A stretch of DNA of 64,000 nt from JADLBR01 sp964651705 (lineage in GTDB: Bacteria; Verrucomicrobiota; Verrucomicrobiia; JADLBR01): positions 1-64,000 of the forward strand of contig CAZYWZ010000012.1 in NCBI GenBank assembly GCA_964651705.1. The letters run 5' to 3'. A program made the position numbers and the translations under genes. Positions 1 to 8,461 of the stretch are shown piece by piece; the first letter of the stretch is position 1; each line of letters opens with the position of its first letter. The notes below the pieces were generated by a model, which was given only the letters and a program-made list of their open reading frames with translations, ran no database searches and had not been told where the DNA came from.

Positions 1-35
1 GCTCTGCCACCGCAGTCCAAAATCGGGCCGCCTCC
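1..35 (-). repeat. Family C intergenic repeat, cut by the window edge
   Basis: Matches the end of the repeat seen whole near 8341-8405, 21184-21262 and 24833-24910. The shared core reads GCTCTGCCACCGCAGTCCAA in this orientation. Only part lies inside the window. It directly abuts the 108-bp repeat that follows. Confidence 0.7.
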
Positions 36-45
36 TGACCCCGGC

Positions 46-153
46 GCACCACCGGGGTGGAAAATGGTAGGCTGCGCCTTGGCGCACGCTGCCGAATCGA
101 ACGTCCGCGTGCGCCAAGGCGCAGCCTACATCGCGACCCAATTTTCGAGTCAG
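46..153 (-). repeat. 108-bp hairpin repeat (family B), copy 1
   Basis: One of six 108-bp copies (46, 6841, 20919, 37140, 50905, 58045). Two arms of about 25 bp containing GGCTGCGCCTTGGCGCACGC and its complement flank a 17-nt loop, so the transcript would fold into a long hairpin. One end reads CTGACTCGAAAATTGGG, the other CCCCGGTGGTGC. This copy is in reverse orientation, downstream of vapC. Confidence 0.9.
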
Positions 154-210
154 CGCCAACGGACGCGGCGGTTCGACCCCTCCCTGATTTCGCGATCCCT
201 GATGACAAAA

Positions 211-624
211 TCATCCGTCCGTGGCGGGGTCGACGATGCGCAGGCCGCGGAAGCTGGCCCGATAGAAGCCCCGATCGCGGCTCAGCAACCGGTCGGCCCG
301 CTTCATTGCGTGGGCCCCAATGAGAAAATCGGTAATGATCCGGTCCCGCCGACCGCCGGAGGCGCGATTGGCCCGAAACCGCTGCCCCGCCTCCCAAGCC
401 GCTTCCCGCGAGACCGGTTCGACCCGGATCTCCGAACCCTCCAAGACCGCATCCAGTTTCTGCCTCGACGGAAACCTGGCCGCTAGCTCCGCGTAGACCG
501 GTTCGCAGATGACCAGCGGCCCGTCGATGTAGGCCCGCCGCACCGCCGCGAGGGAGGCTTCCCGGAACTTCGGGTCAGGCAGAAAGATATCGAAAAGCAC
601 TGACGTATCGATCGCCGTAATCAT
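211..624 (-). CDS. vapC: VapC-family PIN-domain toxin ribonuclease
   Basis: A 137-residue PIN-domain protein, the usual VapC length. The acidic metal-binding set is visible: D6 in AIDTSVLFD, E46 in VYAELAARF, D99 in IITDFLIGAHA and D117 in SRDRGFY. VapC toxins are Mg-dependent endoribonucleases that cut tRNA or rRNA unless bound by their VapB partner. The start overlaps the end of the upstream AbrB-type gene by four bases, the standard antitoxin-toxin arrangement. All catalytic positions are present, so the toxin looks functional. Its RNA target cannot be read from sequence. Confidence 0.93.
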   Translation of the reverse strand: MITAIDTSVLFDIFLPDPKFREASLAAVRRAYIDGPLVICEPVYAELAARFPSRQKLDAVLEGSEIRVEPVSREAAWEAGQRFRANRASGGRRDRIITDFLIGAHAMKRADRLLSRDRGFYRASFRGLRIVDPATDG

Positions 625-836
625 CGGCCCCGCAGCGTTTCGATGAGTTCGTCCGTCCGTTCCCCCCGCCCACCCAAGATGCCGACAAACGCCTCGATCG
701 GGCAGCGGGGCACCGCCCGCCGCAGCACGAGCCTGTCCCCCACCTCGACGAATTCCACCGCCGCGAACGGCCGCAGTCCGTATTTCTCGCGAAGGGCCCG
801 CGGGATCGTTATCTGCCCACGTTCTCCTACTTTCAT
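621..836 (-). CDS. vapB: VapB-type AbrB/MazE antitoxin
   Basis: A 71-residue protein with a SpoVT/AbrB swapped-hairpin DNA-binding domain at the N-terminus (VGERGQITIPRALREKYGL), followed by a short acidic/basic tail that would fold onto the toxin. It overlaps the downstream vapC start by four bases, so the two are translationally coupled. Such antitoxins normally repress their own promoter together with the toxin. The roughly 190-bp gap to the divergent sigma-factor gene must hold that promoter, but no operator could be pinned down by eye. Confidence 0.92.
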   Translation of the reverse strand: MKVGERGQITIPRALREKYGLRPFAAVEFVEVGDRLVLRRAVPRCPIEAFVGILGGRGERTDELIETLRGR

Positions 837-1028
837 ATCAATAAATATGCATCACCCGGACCCGGGCCGCAAGGCGATACCTCCCGCGTGCGGTCCCCGC
901 CCGCGGGAGGTCCCATCGGGCTGCCGGATCACCCCTCCGATTTTCCCGCAACCGCCATTTTCCTCGCACAAAAACGCGACCGTCGGGCGTGGTTGGGGTA
1001 AAGGTTGAACCCTGACGCGCGCGCGACC

Positions 1029-1505
1029 ATGAACCAGGCATTCTCCGAGCAGCTCCGCGAGATGTACGAGGCCGACCGGGATGCCCTGTATGGCTATGCC
1101 GTGGCGATCACCGGGGATCGCGGTGCCGCCGAGGACGCGATCCACGAGGCATTCCGGCGGCTCTTGGGCCGGGGCCGCGCGCCGGCGGAGCTGCGGCCGT
1201 ACGTGTTTCGCTGCGTGCGCAACGCGGCGATTGACGAGAGGCGCCGGGCACCCCGGGGCAGCGATGGCCCATTCGAGGAGAGTCCCGACGGGACCGGGAC
1301 CGACGACATCCGCGCCGGGGAATGGAATGCGATGCTCCGGCGGCTGGGCGACGACGAGCGGGAGACCATCGCCATGAAAGTTTTTGACGATCTGACGTTC
1401 CGGGAGATCGCCGAGGCGCGCGGCGTGCCGCTGCACACCGCCGCGTCGTGGTACCGGCGCGGCCTGGAGAAACTGCGGGCGATGCTCGCGAAGGAGGGCA
1501 CATGA
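1029..1505 (+). CDS. ECF-type RNA polymerase sigma factor
   Basis: About 158 residues. Region 2 lies at roughly residues 8-75 with the typical DAIHEAFRRLL segment. Region 4 lies at roughly 102-152, with the helix-turn-helix TFREIAEARGVPLHTAASWY. ATG 1029 is chosen because it puts region 2 at the usual distance from the N-terminus. An in-frame TTG at 1005 has a better purine-rich stretch before it and would add eight residues. The stop overlaps the next start (ATGA), so sigma factor and membrane protein are coupled, as sigma/anti-sigma pairs usually are. The regulated genes are unknown; the secretin-fold gene two positions downstream is the obvious first candidate. Confidence 0.9.
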   Translation: MNQAFSEQLREMYEADRDALYGYAVAITGDRGAAEDAIHEAFRRLLGRGRAPAELRPYVFRCVRNAAIDERRRAPRGSDGPFEESPDGTGTDDIRAGEWNAMLRRLGDDERETIAMKVFDDLTFREIAEARGVPLHTAASWYRRGLEKLRAMLAKEGT

Positions 1506-1882
1506 GCGAAGACGACATCGAGCGCGCGATGCGCGGGCTCCGGAGGGCCCGGGCGTCGCGGGGGCTGGAGGCGCGCATGGGCGCGCTGTTCGAGGGGGCC
1601 GCGCGGCGCACGGCCTGGATGTCGCCCCTGTGTTTCCCCGTGCCGGCATGGGCGCTGGCCGCGGCATGCCTGCTGTCCGCCGCGGCGGGTTTCCTCGCCA
1701 GCGGCATCCGGCGATCGGCCCACCCGTCGGCGGGTTCCCCGACCGCCATCGCCATCTGCATGCTGGACCCCGACCGGCCCCTCGCGCGCCGCTTCCTGGG
1801 GACCGGCGCCAGCCAACCCGCCGGGCGCCTTTCTGACTACCGGATCACGGCGCATGCGGCGGAAGACAGGAAAGGAAAGTGA
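1502..1882 (+). CDS. Small single-pass membrane protein, probable anti-sigma factor
   Basis: A 126-residue protein with a charged cytoplasmic N-terminus (MSEDDIERAMRGLRRARASR), one membrane segment at about residues 44-66 and a short outer tail. It starts within the stop of the ECF sigma gene. This position and topology are those of membrane-anchored anti-sigma factors, but no zinc-binding HxxxCxxC motif is present, so the role is inferred from context. It lacks similarity that I can recognise beyond this layout. Confidence 0.6.
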   Translation: MSEDDIERAMRGLRRARASRGLEARMGALFEGAARRTAWMSPLCFPVPAWALAAACLLSAAAGFLASGIRRSAHPSAGSPTAIAICMLDPDRPLARRFLGTGASQPAGRLSDYRITAHAAEDRKGK

Positions 1883-1889
1883 GGCACGA

Positions 1890-2600
1890 ATGAACCAGCG
1901 GAACATCTATTCGATCATCGTCGCCCTCTTGCCCTTCTGCGCAAATGCCGCGGAGGACAAGATCGTCTACACTGTCGAGGCCAAGTTCATCCAGATGCCC
2001 GCGCAGGCGGAGATCGCGATCCTCGGCGACTCGATCGAGGTGGCGAAGGACGCCTCATGCTACGGCCCGAATGTCGAGGTCCGCGCGGGCGGCAAGTCGG
2101 TCATCCGGGCCACCGGCGAGAAACTGGACATCGATGCCGTCGGGGGACCCAGCCCCGGCCTCGACGTGCTGGCCGCGCCGCGCGTGACAGTGCGGGCCGG
2201 ACAAGAGGCGGCCATACGGATCGGAACCACGGGCCCGCATTACTTCGTCCCGACCCAAGAGGGCACCTATCGGCACATGCGGGTGGAAGAGGACATTGGC
2301 ACGGACCTCAAGGTCATCGCGGATACCGTGCCGGGCGATCCCGACCGGGCCGCGCTGAGCCTGGATTTCTGCCTCCGGGAAATCGTGGGCCGCGAGCCCC
2401 TGCCGGGCGTCGATCTGGACGTCGGTCCACCCATCGTCCATTCCCGGAAGGTGAAAACGACGGTGACAGCCCGATTGGGCGACTGGCTCTGCCTCGGCAC
2501 GGGCACGGCGTCGGACGCCCAAGGGTCCGCCCCTCGCCACGGACCGCTGTTCATCTTGGTTCGGGTCGTCCGGGAGAAAGCCCCCGCCGCTGCCCCTTAG
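1890..2600 (+). CDS. Secreted secretin-fold protein
   Basis: About 236 residues from ATG 1890, which has the purine-rich AAAGGAAAGTGAGG upstream and begins a signal peptide ending near CANAAED. The body follows the C-terminal secretin pattern of type II/III secretion channels: a segment APRVTVRAGQEAAIRIG, then VEEDIGTDLKVIADTVPG, then PPIVHSRKVKTTVTARLGDW. True secretins are much longer and carry N-terminal ring domains, which are absent here, so this may be a stand-alone scaffold or sensor rather than a secretion pore. It lies 7 nt after the anti-sigma-like gene and is probably co-transcribed with the sigma factor. Confidence 0.6.
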   Translation: MNQRNIYSIIVALLPFCANAAEDKIVYTVEAKFIQMPAQAEIAILGDSIEVAKDASCYGPNVEVRAGGKSVIRATGEKLDIDAVGGPSPGLDVLAAPRVTVRAGQEAAIRIGTTGPHYFVPTQEGTYRHMRVEEDIGTDLKVIADTVPGDPDRAALSLDFCLREIVGREPLPGVDLDVGPPIVHSRKVKTTVTARLGDWLCLGTGTASDAQGSAPRHGPLFILVRVVREKAPAAAP

Positions 2601-2661
2601 CCCGGATCGGTCACACGCTTTGTGATCGATCCGTCCGAAGGGACGCGGCCGGCCGGCTTCC

Positions 2662-2873
2662 CCCAAATCCTCGCGTAAGGATCGCTCCCCGAGTGACGTG
2701 CCCTCAACGAACCGTATAGGACACAGGCACGTCACTGTGCCAAGTTTTGTAGGGCGCGGATTCCTATCCGCGCCACGCACGGTCCTGCCGGTTGCCCGTG
2801 GCGCGAAAGGGATTTCTCGCCCTACATGCCCAAGTGTTGCGCCTCCGGGTAGTGCCTTACGCAAGGATTTGGG
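2662..2873. mobile_element. 212-bp MITE-like element, copy 1
   Basis: Bounded by 19-bp inverted ends, CCCAAATCCTCGCGTAAGG on the left and CCTTACGCAAGGATTTGGG on the right (one mismatch). It has no coding capacity. Two nested palindromes lie inside: AGTGACGTGCC/GGCACGTCACT around 2692-2736, and the 79-bp core palindrome at 2748-2826 (TGTAGGGCG ... CGCCCTACA). Flanks CTTCC and CCTCC match at 4 of 5 bases. Copies of exactly the same length lie at 19046 and 39573. It fills most of the gene-free 2601-2911 region. Confidence 0.85.
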
Positions 2874-2911
2874 CCTCCCCACACGGCTTTTCTTTGCGGG
2901 GACGATCTGCT

Positions 2912-4177
2912 ATGGGTCACGGCATGTTGTCCCGATCGCTCCGGCTCCTGGCATTCTTCGGCGCAGCCTGCCTTTCCGCCGCCGCGCCGCCCGACCCCGC
3001 GACGCACCCGGCCGACACGTGGCCGCGCTTCCGTGGGCACGACGGCGACGGGATCGCCTCGGGCTTTCGATTTCCCGAGCCTTGGTCCGAGGAAGCGATC
3101 CGGTGGAGGGTCGATCTCCCCGGTGCGGGCCACTCGTCGCCGGTGGTGTGGAAGGACCGGGTCTTCATCACCTCCGGGGACGCGGCGAGCGCGAGGCGCA
3201 TCCTGTCCTGCCTCGACGCGAAAGACGGGCGCGAGCTGTGGCGCCGCGATTTCGACTCGCAGGTGCACCGGATGCACCGCGACAACAGCTATGCGAGCTC
3301 GACCCCGGCCGCGGATGGGCGCGCCGTATTCATGTGCTGGACCACGCCCGAGGAGGCGACGGTCGTCGCGCTAGATCACGCGGGAAAGGAACTCTGGCGG
3401 ACGGGGCTCGGGGCCTACAAGAGCCAACACGGGGGCGGCACCTCGCCCGTCTGCCTCGGGGATGTCGTCGCCATCGGCAACGACCAGGACGGCGCCAGCT
3501 CCCTGATCGGCCTCGATGCCGCCACCGGCAAGGCCCGCTGGCGGATCGAGAGGACCGCCGACAAGACCGCGTTCTCGACCCCCTGCGTGCGCCGCACCGC
3601 CGGCGGCCAGGCGGAACTTATCTTCACCAGCACCAGCCACGGCATCACCGCGATCGATCCGAAGACCGGCAAGATGTCTTGGGAGATGGCCGACGCGTTC
3701 CCCCTGCGCGTGGTCGGCTCGCCCATGTTGGCCGACGGGCTCGTCGTCGCGACCTGCGGCACGGGCGGTATCGGGCGCCGCCTGGTCGCGGTCGCGCCGG
3801 GCGGGGGTGCCGCAAAGGGTTCGCTGGCCTACGAGATGCCCACGCCCGTTCCTTACGTGCCCACCCCGGTCGAGGTCGGGGGCCTCCTCTTCCTCTGGGG
3901 CGATAAGGGCTCCGTCTCCTGCCTCCGCGCGAAAACCGGAGAGAAAATCTGGGCGCAGCAGCTCGACGGCACCTTCTACGGGTCGCCGGTATGCGCGGGG
4001 GACCGCCTGTTCTGCATCTCGAAAGAGGGCACGCTATTCGTCATCGCCGCGGACGACAAGTTCCAGCCGGTGGCCACCGTGCCGCTCGGCGAGCGCAGCT
4101 TCGCCACGCCCGCCATCGCCGGAGGCACGATGTTTCTACGGACCGAGACGCGCCTCGTGGCGGTCGGATCGAAATAG
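2912..4177 (+). CDS. Secreted PQQ-type beta-propeller protein
   Basis: About 421 residues with a signal peptide (LRLLAFFGAACLSAAA). Repeated propeller blades follow the PQQ/quinoprotein-like pattern, for example LDAKDGRELWRRDF, LDAATGKARWRIER, IDPKTGKMSWEM and LRAKTGEKIWAQQL. The N-terminal TWPRFRGHDGDG is typical of the large verrucomicrobial and planctomycetal family of outer-wrap propeller proteins. Residues for quinone binding cannot be confirmed, and most members are thought to be binding or scaffold proteins rather than dehydrogenases. Start 2912 is preferred; an in-frame extension back to 2792 would be translated from the MITE-like repeat and has no signal. ATG 2924 is also possible. 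Confidence 0.85.
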   Translation: MGHGMLSRSLRLLAFFGAACLSAAAPPDPATHPADTWPRFRGHDGDGIASGFRFPEPWSEEAIRWRVDLPGAGHSSPVVWKDRVFITSGDAASARRILSCLDAKDGRELWRRDFDSQVHRMHRDNSYASSTPAADGRAVFMCWTTPEEATVVALDHAGKELWRTGLGAYKSQHGGGTSPVCLGDVVAIGNDQDGASSLIGLDAATGKARWRIERTADKTAFSTPCVRRTAGGQAELIFTSTSHGITAIDPKTGKMSWEMADAFPLRVVGSPMLADGLVVATCGTGGIGRRLVAVAPGGGAAKGSLAYEMPTPVPYVPTPVEVGGLLFLWGDKGSVSCLRAKTGEKIWAQQLDGTFYGSPVCAGDRLFCISKEGTLFVIAADDKFQPVATVPLGERSFATPAIAGGTMFLRTETRLVAVGSK

Positions 4178-4221
4178 CTGCCCCACTTGTCCTCCCCCTC
4201 TGCCGGGTCCATCTTATTAAG

Positions 4222-6696
4222 ATGGCCACGCGGGCAGGCACGGCGCGGAAAAATCGGGCCACCACCACCAAGGACGGGCGCAAGGGGCGCGCCCCCCGCA
4301 AGAAGGCACCGCCGCAGCCCGGATCGGCCACGGCGCTGGAGAGATCCCTGCGCCAGCTCGTGGAGCATTGCTGGTCGGTTCCCGCCGAGGAGCTGTTCCC
4401 GGGCCTCGTTCGGCGGCTGTGCGAGATCCTCGGCCTGGATCACGCCCTGGTGAGCGCGCGCTGCGCCGATGGCGCGACGGCGGAGACCGTCGCTGTCTAT
4501 TCTCGCGGCAAGCTCGCCAAGAACATCCGATATCCCCTGAAGGACACCCCCTGCGAGAATGTCATGGGCGGGGCTCTGTGCCGCTACCCGCGCGACATCC
4601 GGAAACTCTTTCCCCGCGACACCCTCCTGAAGGAGCTCGGCGCCGAGAGCTACATCGGCATACCGCTGTGGGATTCTCAAAAGGAACTCCTGGGCCTCAT
4701 CGCCGTCCTCGACTCCAGGCCCATGCGCCACGCCGACGTTATCGCCGGGGCGCTGCGGCTCGTGTCGTCCCGCGCCGCCATGGAACTGGAGCGCCGGCGC
4801 GCCGAGGGCGAGCAGCGGTTCGAGACCCAGCGCATGGCGCTCCACGTCGAGCAGACGCCCCTGGCGGTCATCGAGTGGGACCTGGACTTCCGGGTCCGGG
4901 GCTGGAATCCCGCGGCGGAACGCATCTTCGGCTTCAGGCGCGAGGAGGCCATCGGGCGCCACGCCTCGTTCATCGTCCCGGAATCCTCGAGGGAGCAAGT
5001 CAACACCGTTTGGCGCGCGCTCCTCTCCCAGGAGGGCGGCACCCGGTCGACCAACGAGAACATCACCAAGGGCTGCCGGCTGATCATGTGCGAATGGTTC
5101 AACACCCCGCTCGTGGACAGCGACGGCAAGACCGTCGGCGCCGCCTCGCTGGTGGCCGACGTCACCGAGCGCCACCGCGCCGAGCGGCAGCGCGCCCGCC
5201 TCAGCATGGCCGTCGAACAGGCCGCGGAATCCATCATGATCACCGACACCGAGGGCACCATGCTGTACGTCAATCCCGCCTTCGAGTCCATCACCGGCTA
5301 CCGGGGGGTCGAGGCCATCGGCAGGAATGCCAGCCTCCTCAAGAGCGGCAGGCATGATGCGGCATTCTATCGCGAGATGTGGGATACCATCCGCGCCGGA
5401 AGGGTCTGGCGGGGGACATTCGTCAACCGGCGGAAGGATGGCGGGCTCTTCGAGGAGGAGGCGATCATCTCGCCGGTGCGCAACGCGACGGGCGAGATCC
5501 TGAACTACGTCGCGGTCAAGCGCGACGTGACGCGCGAGCGGCAGGTCGAGGAGCAGCTCCGCCAGTCGCAGAAGATGCATGCGATCGGCCAGCTGGCGGG
5601 CGGGGTGGCGCACGATTTCAACAACGTGCTCAACGTGATCCTGGGCTACAGCGACATGCTGCTCGAGGATGGCGACCTGCCCGAAGGGGCCCGCGCCCAG
5701 ATCCGGGAGATCGCAAGGGCCGCCGAACGCGCCGCCGCCCTGACGCGCCAGCTCCTGGCCTTCAGCAGGAAGCAGATACTCGACCCGCGCGTCTTTGATC
5801 TCAGCGCGCTGGTCGCGGACATGGGCAAGATGCTGCGCCGCCTCATCGGCGAGCACATCGGGCTGCACCTGATCGGCCCCCGGGATCCCTGCACCATCCT
5901 GGCCGATCCCGGCCAGATCGAGCAGGTCATCATGAACCTGTGCGTCAATGCGCGCGACGCGATGCCCCGCGGTGGCGACCTCACCATCGAGACGCGGCGG
6001 GTCACCGGCGCGACGGCCCCCGGCTGCCTCCGCGCCCCCACCCCCGGGGAATGCGTGTTGCTGCGCGTCCGCGACACGGGCGCCGGCATGAACGACGAGG
6101 TCAAGGCCCGCCTGTTCGAACCGTTCTTCACGACGAAGACCGAGGGCACCGGGATCGGGCTCGGCCTCGCCACCGCATACGGCATCGTCAAACAGAGCGG
6201 CGGGGAGATCTCCTTCCAGAGCGACCTCGGCCATGGCACGACATTCGAGATCCGCTTTCCCCTCGCCGCCGCAGGCCAGGATCCCGGCGAGTCCTCGCGC
6301 CCCCCCTCCTCCGCCAGACCCAGCCGCGGGGAAACGGTCCTCCTGGTCGAGGATGACACCGCCGTGCGGCACATGGTCGAGCGCCTGTTGGGGACCCTCG
6401 GCTACCGCGTGCTCGTCGCCGAGAACGGCGAGGCCGCCCTCGCCCTCCAGCAGGCCGAGGGCGAAAGGCCCATCGATCTCCTCCTCACCGACGTGATCAT
6501 GCCCGGCATGAATGGCCGCGAGGTCGCCGCGCGCATCAAGGCCGCCCGCCCTTCACTCAAAGTCATCTTTACCTCCGGCTACGCCGAGGAGGCGATCGCC
6601 CAAGACGGGATACTCGACCCCGGGATCACCTTCCTCCCAAAACCCTTCGTCCTGGGTGACCTCGCCGCCAAGATCCGCGAGATCCTCGAGGGCTGA
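4222..6696 (+). CDS. Cytosolic hybrid sensor histidine kinase (GAF-PAS-PAS-HisKA-HATPase-REC)
   Basis: About 824 residues with no membrane segment. Order: a basic N-terminal tail, a GAF-like domain (about 40-190), two PAS domains (about 210-440), HisKA with the phosphoacceptor H464 in AGGVAHDFNNVLNVILGY, an HATPase with intact N box (MNLCVNARDAM), G1 (RDTGAGM) and G2 (GTGIGLGLATAYG), and a C-terminal receiver with D757 in LLLTDVIMPGMNG. The catalytic set looks complete. It follows the propeller gene by 44 nt but may have its own promoter. The partner output protein is not in the neighbourhood. Its TGA stop lies in the repeat tag CTGACTCGAAAAT. Confidence 0.92.
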   Translation: MATRAGTARKNRATTTKDGRKGRAPRKKAPPQPGSATALERSLRQLVEHCWSVPAEELFPGLVRRLCEILGLDHALVSARCADGATAETVAVYSRGKLAKNIRYPLKDTPCENVMGGALCRYPRDIRKLFPRDTLLKELGAESYIGIPLWDSQKELLGLIAVLDSRPMRHADVIAGALRLVSSRAAMELERRRAEGEQRFETQRMALHVEQTPLAVIEWDLDFRVRGWNPAAERIFGFRREEAIGRHASFIVPESSREQVNTVWRALLSQEGGTRSTNENITKGCRLIMCEWFNTPLVDSDGKTVGAASLVADVTERHRAERQRARLSMAVEQAAESIMITDTEGTMLYVNPAFESITGYRGVEAIGRNASLLKSGRHDAAFYREMWDTIRAGRVWRGTFVNRRKDGGLFEEEAIISPVRNATGEILNYVAVKRDVTRERQVEEQLRQSQKMHAIGQLAGGVAHDFNNVLNVILGYSDMLLEDGDLPEGARAQIREIARAAERAAALTRQLLAFSRKQILDPRVFDLSALVADMGKMLRRLIGEHIGLHLIGPRDPCTILADPGQIEQVIMNLCVNARDAMPRGGDLTIETRRVTGATAPGCLRAPTPGECVLLRVRDTGAGMNDEVKARLFEPFFTTKTEGTGIGLGLATAYGIVKQSGGEISFQSDLGHGTTFEIRFPLAAAGQDPGESSRPPSSARPSRGETVLLVEDDTAVRHMVERLLGTLGYRVLVAENGEAALALQQAEGERPIDLLLTDVIMPGMNGREVAARIKAARPSLKVIFTSGYAEEAIAQDGILDPGITFLPKPFVLGDLAAKIREILEG

Positions 6697-6722
6697 CTCG
6701 AAAATCGGCCACGGGATCGGCC

Positions 6723-6800
6723 TGTAGGGCGCGGATTCCCATCCGCGCCACGAGGGCCCTGCCGGTTGCCCGTGGCGCGAAAGGGATTTCGCGCCCTACA
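6723..6800. repeat. Core palindrome A outside the 212-bp element
   Basis: A 78-bp palindrome, TGTAGGGCGCGGATTCCC ... GGGATTTCGCGCCCTACA, the same core that sits inside the 212-bp MITE-like copies but here without their 19-bp ends. The flanking TCGGCCACGGGATCGGCC is shared with the copy at 54047. Together with the hairpin at about 6820-6840 and the 108-bp repeat it fills the gap 6697-6998. Confidence 0.85.
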
Positions 6801-6840
6801 TTTTCACCCCCGGTGGTGCCCCCGCGCGCCGGGGGCGGGG

Positions 6841-6948
6841 CTGACTCGAAAATTGGGTCGCGATGTAGGCTGCGCCTTGGCGCACGCTGCCGAACCGACC
6901 GCCCGCGTGCGCCAAGGCGCAGCCTACCATTTTCCGCCCCGGTGGTGC
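6841..6948 (+). repeat. 108-bp hairpin repeat (family B), copy 2, loop inverted
   Basis: Same ends and arms as the other five copies, but the 17-nt loop reads TGCCGAACCGACCGCCC, the reverse complement of the loop orientation in the others. Followed at 6949-6983 by a GC-rich hairpin and the tag GGGATCTAGCTCGAAAATTCC. Confidence 0.88.
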
Positions 6949-6998
6949 CCCGCACGCGGGGCATGGGATCTAGCTCGAAAATTCCCGTAGCGTCTGGC

Positions 6999-8267
6999 TC
7001 AGCACCCATTCTCTTGACGCCACGCCCGCCAGCGAATGGCCAGGATCGCGGTGCCCCCGGCCAGCAGGAGTCCGGCGACACCCCACGCGCCGGCGGCGGG
7101 ATGCCCGGGGAAGGCCGCGAGGGCCACGGCACCCACCCCCGGCCCGGCGAAGATCCCCGCCCCGATCGCCGCCTCGTGGATCCCGCCGTGCTCGCCCTTC
7201 GTTTCCCCCACGTCCATCGAATAGAATAACGAGGAATAATAGATCAGCCCGATGGCGCCGCCGAACACCACCTGGGCGACCATGACCGGCCACAGCGCCG
7301 GCGAGAGCAGGATGACGACAAAAGACAGGGGCATCAGGAAAATGGCGATCGCGAACCAGCGGAATCGATAGTGCCACCCCGGCCAGCGCCACAGGATGGC
7401 GAAGGCCCCCATCCGCGCGAAAAACCACAGCGAGCAGAAGAAGCCGGCCCAGGTCGGGCTCAGGTCATGCCGCTTGGCCAGCGCGGGTATGACGGCGATG
7501 ATCGTGTTGATCGCCACGTAGGCGAAGGGATTCGCCAGCCACGCCAGGAGCAGGAAGTTCCTCGCGCGGTCCCGGTGGACCCGCCGCGCCGGGATCGGCC
7601 CCGGAGGCGACGGCTCGTGCGAGGGAGCCACGCCATGTCGCGCGACCCGCTGCAGCCACGCCAGCAAGACGATTTGCGCCAGATGCAATGCCGCGGGCAC
7701 CAGGAACAGGCTGCGTCCCCCCAGGTGCTCCAATACCGCCCCGCCCGTGAAATAGGCCAGGCCGCTGCCGCCCGCCCAGGTCAGGTTGTAGATCCCGATC
7801 CGCCGCGGCAGCGAGCGCTCGTTTTCCCCATCGCTCACCAGCGCCTCCAGCGCAGGCCAGGTGAAACACATCCCCAGCGTCCACGCGCCCATCACCAGCC
7901 AATGCCCCGCCAGACCCCGCACCAGCGACCCCGCCCCCAGCACCAGGCACATCGTCCCAAAACCCAGCCACAGCGCCGCAAAACACCCGAACCGCTGCGC
8001 GAAACGCCCGCCCCACCACGCCGCGATCATGTACACGAACCCGTTGGCCGCCGACAGCAGCAGGTTCTCGAAATTACCGTACCCGAACCGCGCCTGCATG
8101 AAGAAGAACAAGTAGTTGAAATAATACGCCGTCGCGAAGGCATTGATGCCCTCGAGGACGTAGTAGCCATGCTTCAGGTGGGGTCGCGTCACAGGCTCCG
8201 GGCAGGAGGCGCCGAATCTGGCAGTCGCGCGGCGCCCCGTCAACGCCGGGGCACCGCGCCGCATCAT
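6999..8267 (-). CDS. MFS transporter
   Basis: About 422 residues with twelve predicted membrane segments, beginning at LEGINAFATAYYFNYLFFF and ending near AGLLLAGGTAILAIRW. A basic loop after the second segment, GGRFAQRFG, and a central hydrophilic loop (about residues 210-235) are typical of the major facilitator superfamily. The substrate cannot be told from sequence. Two ATGs (8267 and 8264) begin the frame, and the first 30 residues are not membrane-like, so a downstream start is possible. It stands alone between repeat clusters and faces away from the envelope operon. Confidence 0.85.
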   Translation of the reverse strand: MMRRGAPALTGRRATARFGASCPEPVTRPHLKHGYYVLEGINAFATAYYFNYLFFFMQARFGYGNFENLLLSAANGFVYMIAAWWGGRFAQRFGCFAALWLGFGTMCLVLGAGSLVRGLAGHWLVMGAWTLGMCFTWPALEALVSDGENERSLPRRIGIYNLTWAGGSGLAYFTGGAVLEHLGGRSLFLVPAALHLAQIVLLAWLQRVARHGVAPSHEPSPPGPIPARRVHRDRARNFLLLAWLANPFAYVAINTIIAVIPALAKRHDLSPTWAGFFCSLWFFARMGAFAILWRWPGWHYRFRWFAIAIFLMPLSFVVILLSPALWPVMVAQVVFGGAIGLIYYSSLFYSMDVGETKGEHGGIHEAAIGAGIFAGPGVGAVALAAFPGHPAAGAWGVAGLLLAGGTAILAIRWRAWRQENGC

Positions 8268-8271
8268 TCAG

Positions 8272-8405
8272 GGGGAAACTTCATTCCCGCTGCCGCCTGG
8301 CACAGGCGGCCTACAAAATTTGTAGGGCGTCTCTGCGAGGGGCCTCCGCCGGGGCCAAAGCGGTGTCGCCGCTGCGCTCTGCCACCGCAGTCCAAAATGG
8401 GGCCG
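8272..8405 (-). repeat. Families G and C repeats, back to back
   Basis: The 8272-8335 part carries GGAAACTTCATTCCCGCTG and hairpins CCGCCTGGCACAGGCGG and CTACAAAATTTGTAG, shared with 54171-54257. The 8341-8405 part is a reverse copy of family C (GCTCTGCCACCGCAGTCCAA). The two abut, so one repeat appears to have landed in or beside the other. Confidence 0.75.
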
Positions 8406-8461
8406 CCGCACGGGTCGCGCTGGAAATCTCCCCGAGAGGCGTCTATAGTCATGGGTTCACA

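Noticed and set aside
1005..1028. TTG 1005 as start of the sigma factor
   Set aside because: It has better purines upstream but would add eight residues before region 2; kept only as an alternative.
2792..2911. N-terminal extension of the propeller protein from an upstream ATG
   Set aside because: The extra residues come from the right part of the 212-bp repeat, and the same peptide pattern recurs wherever that repeat occurs.
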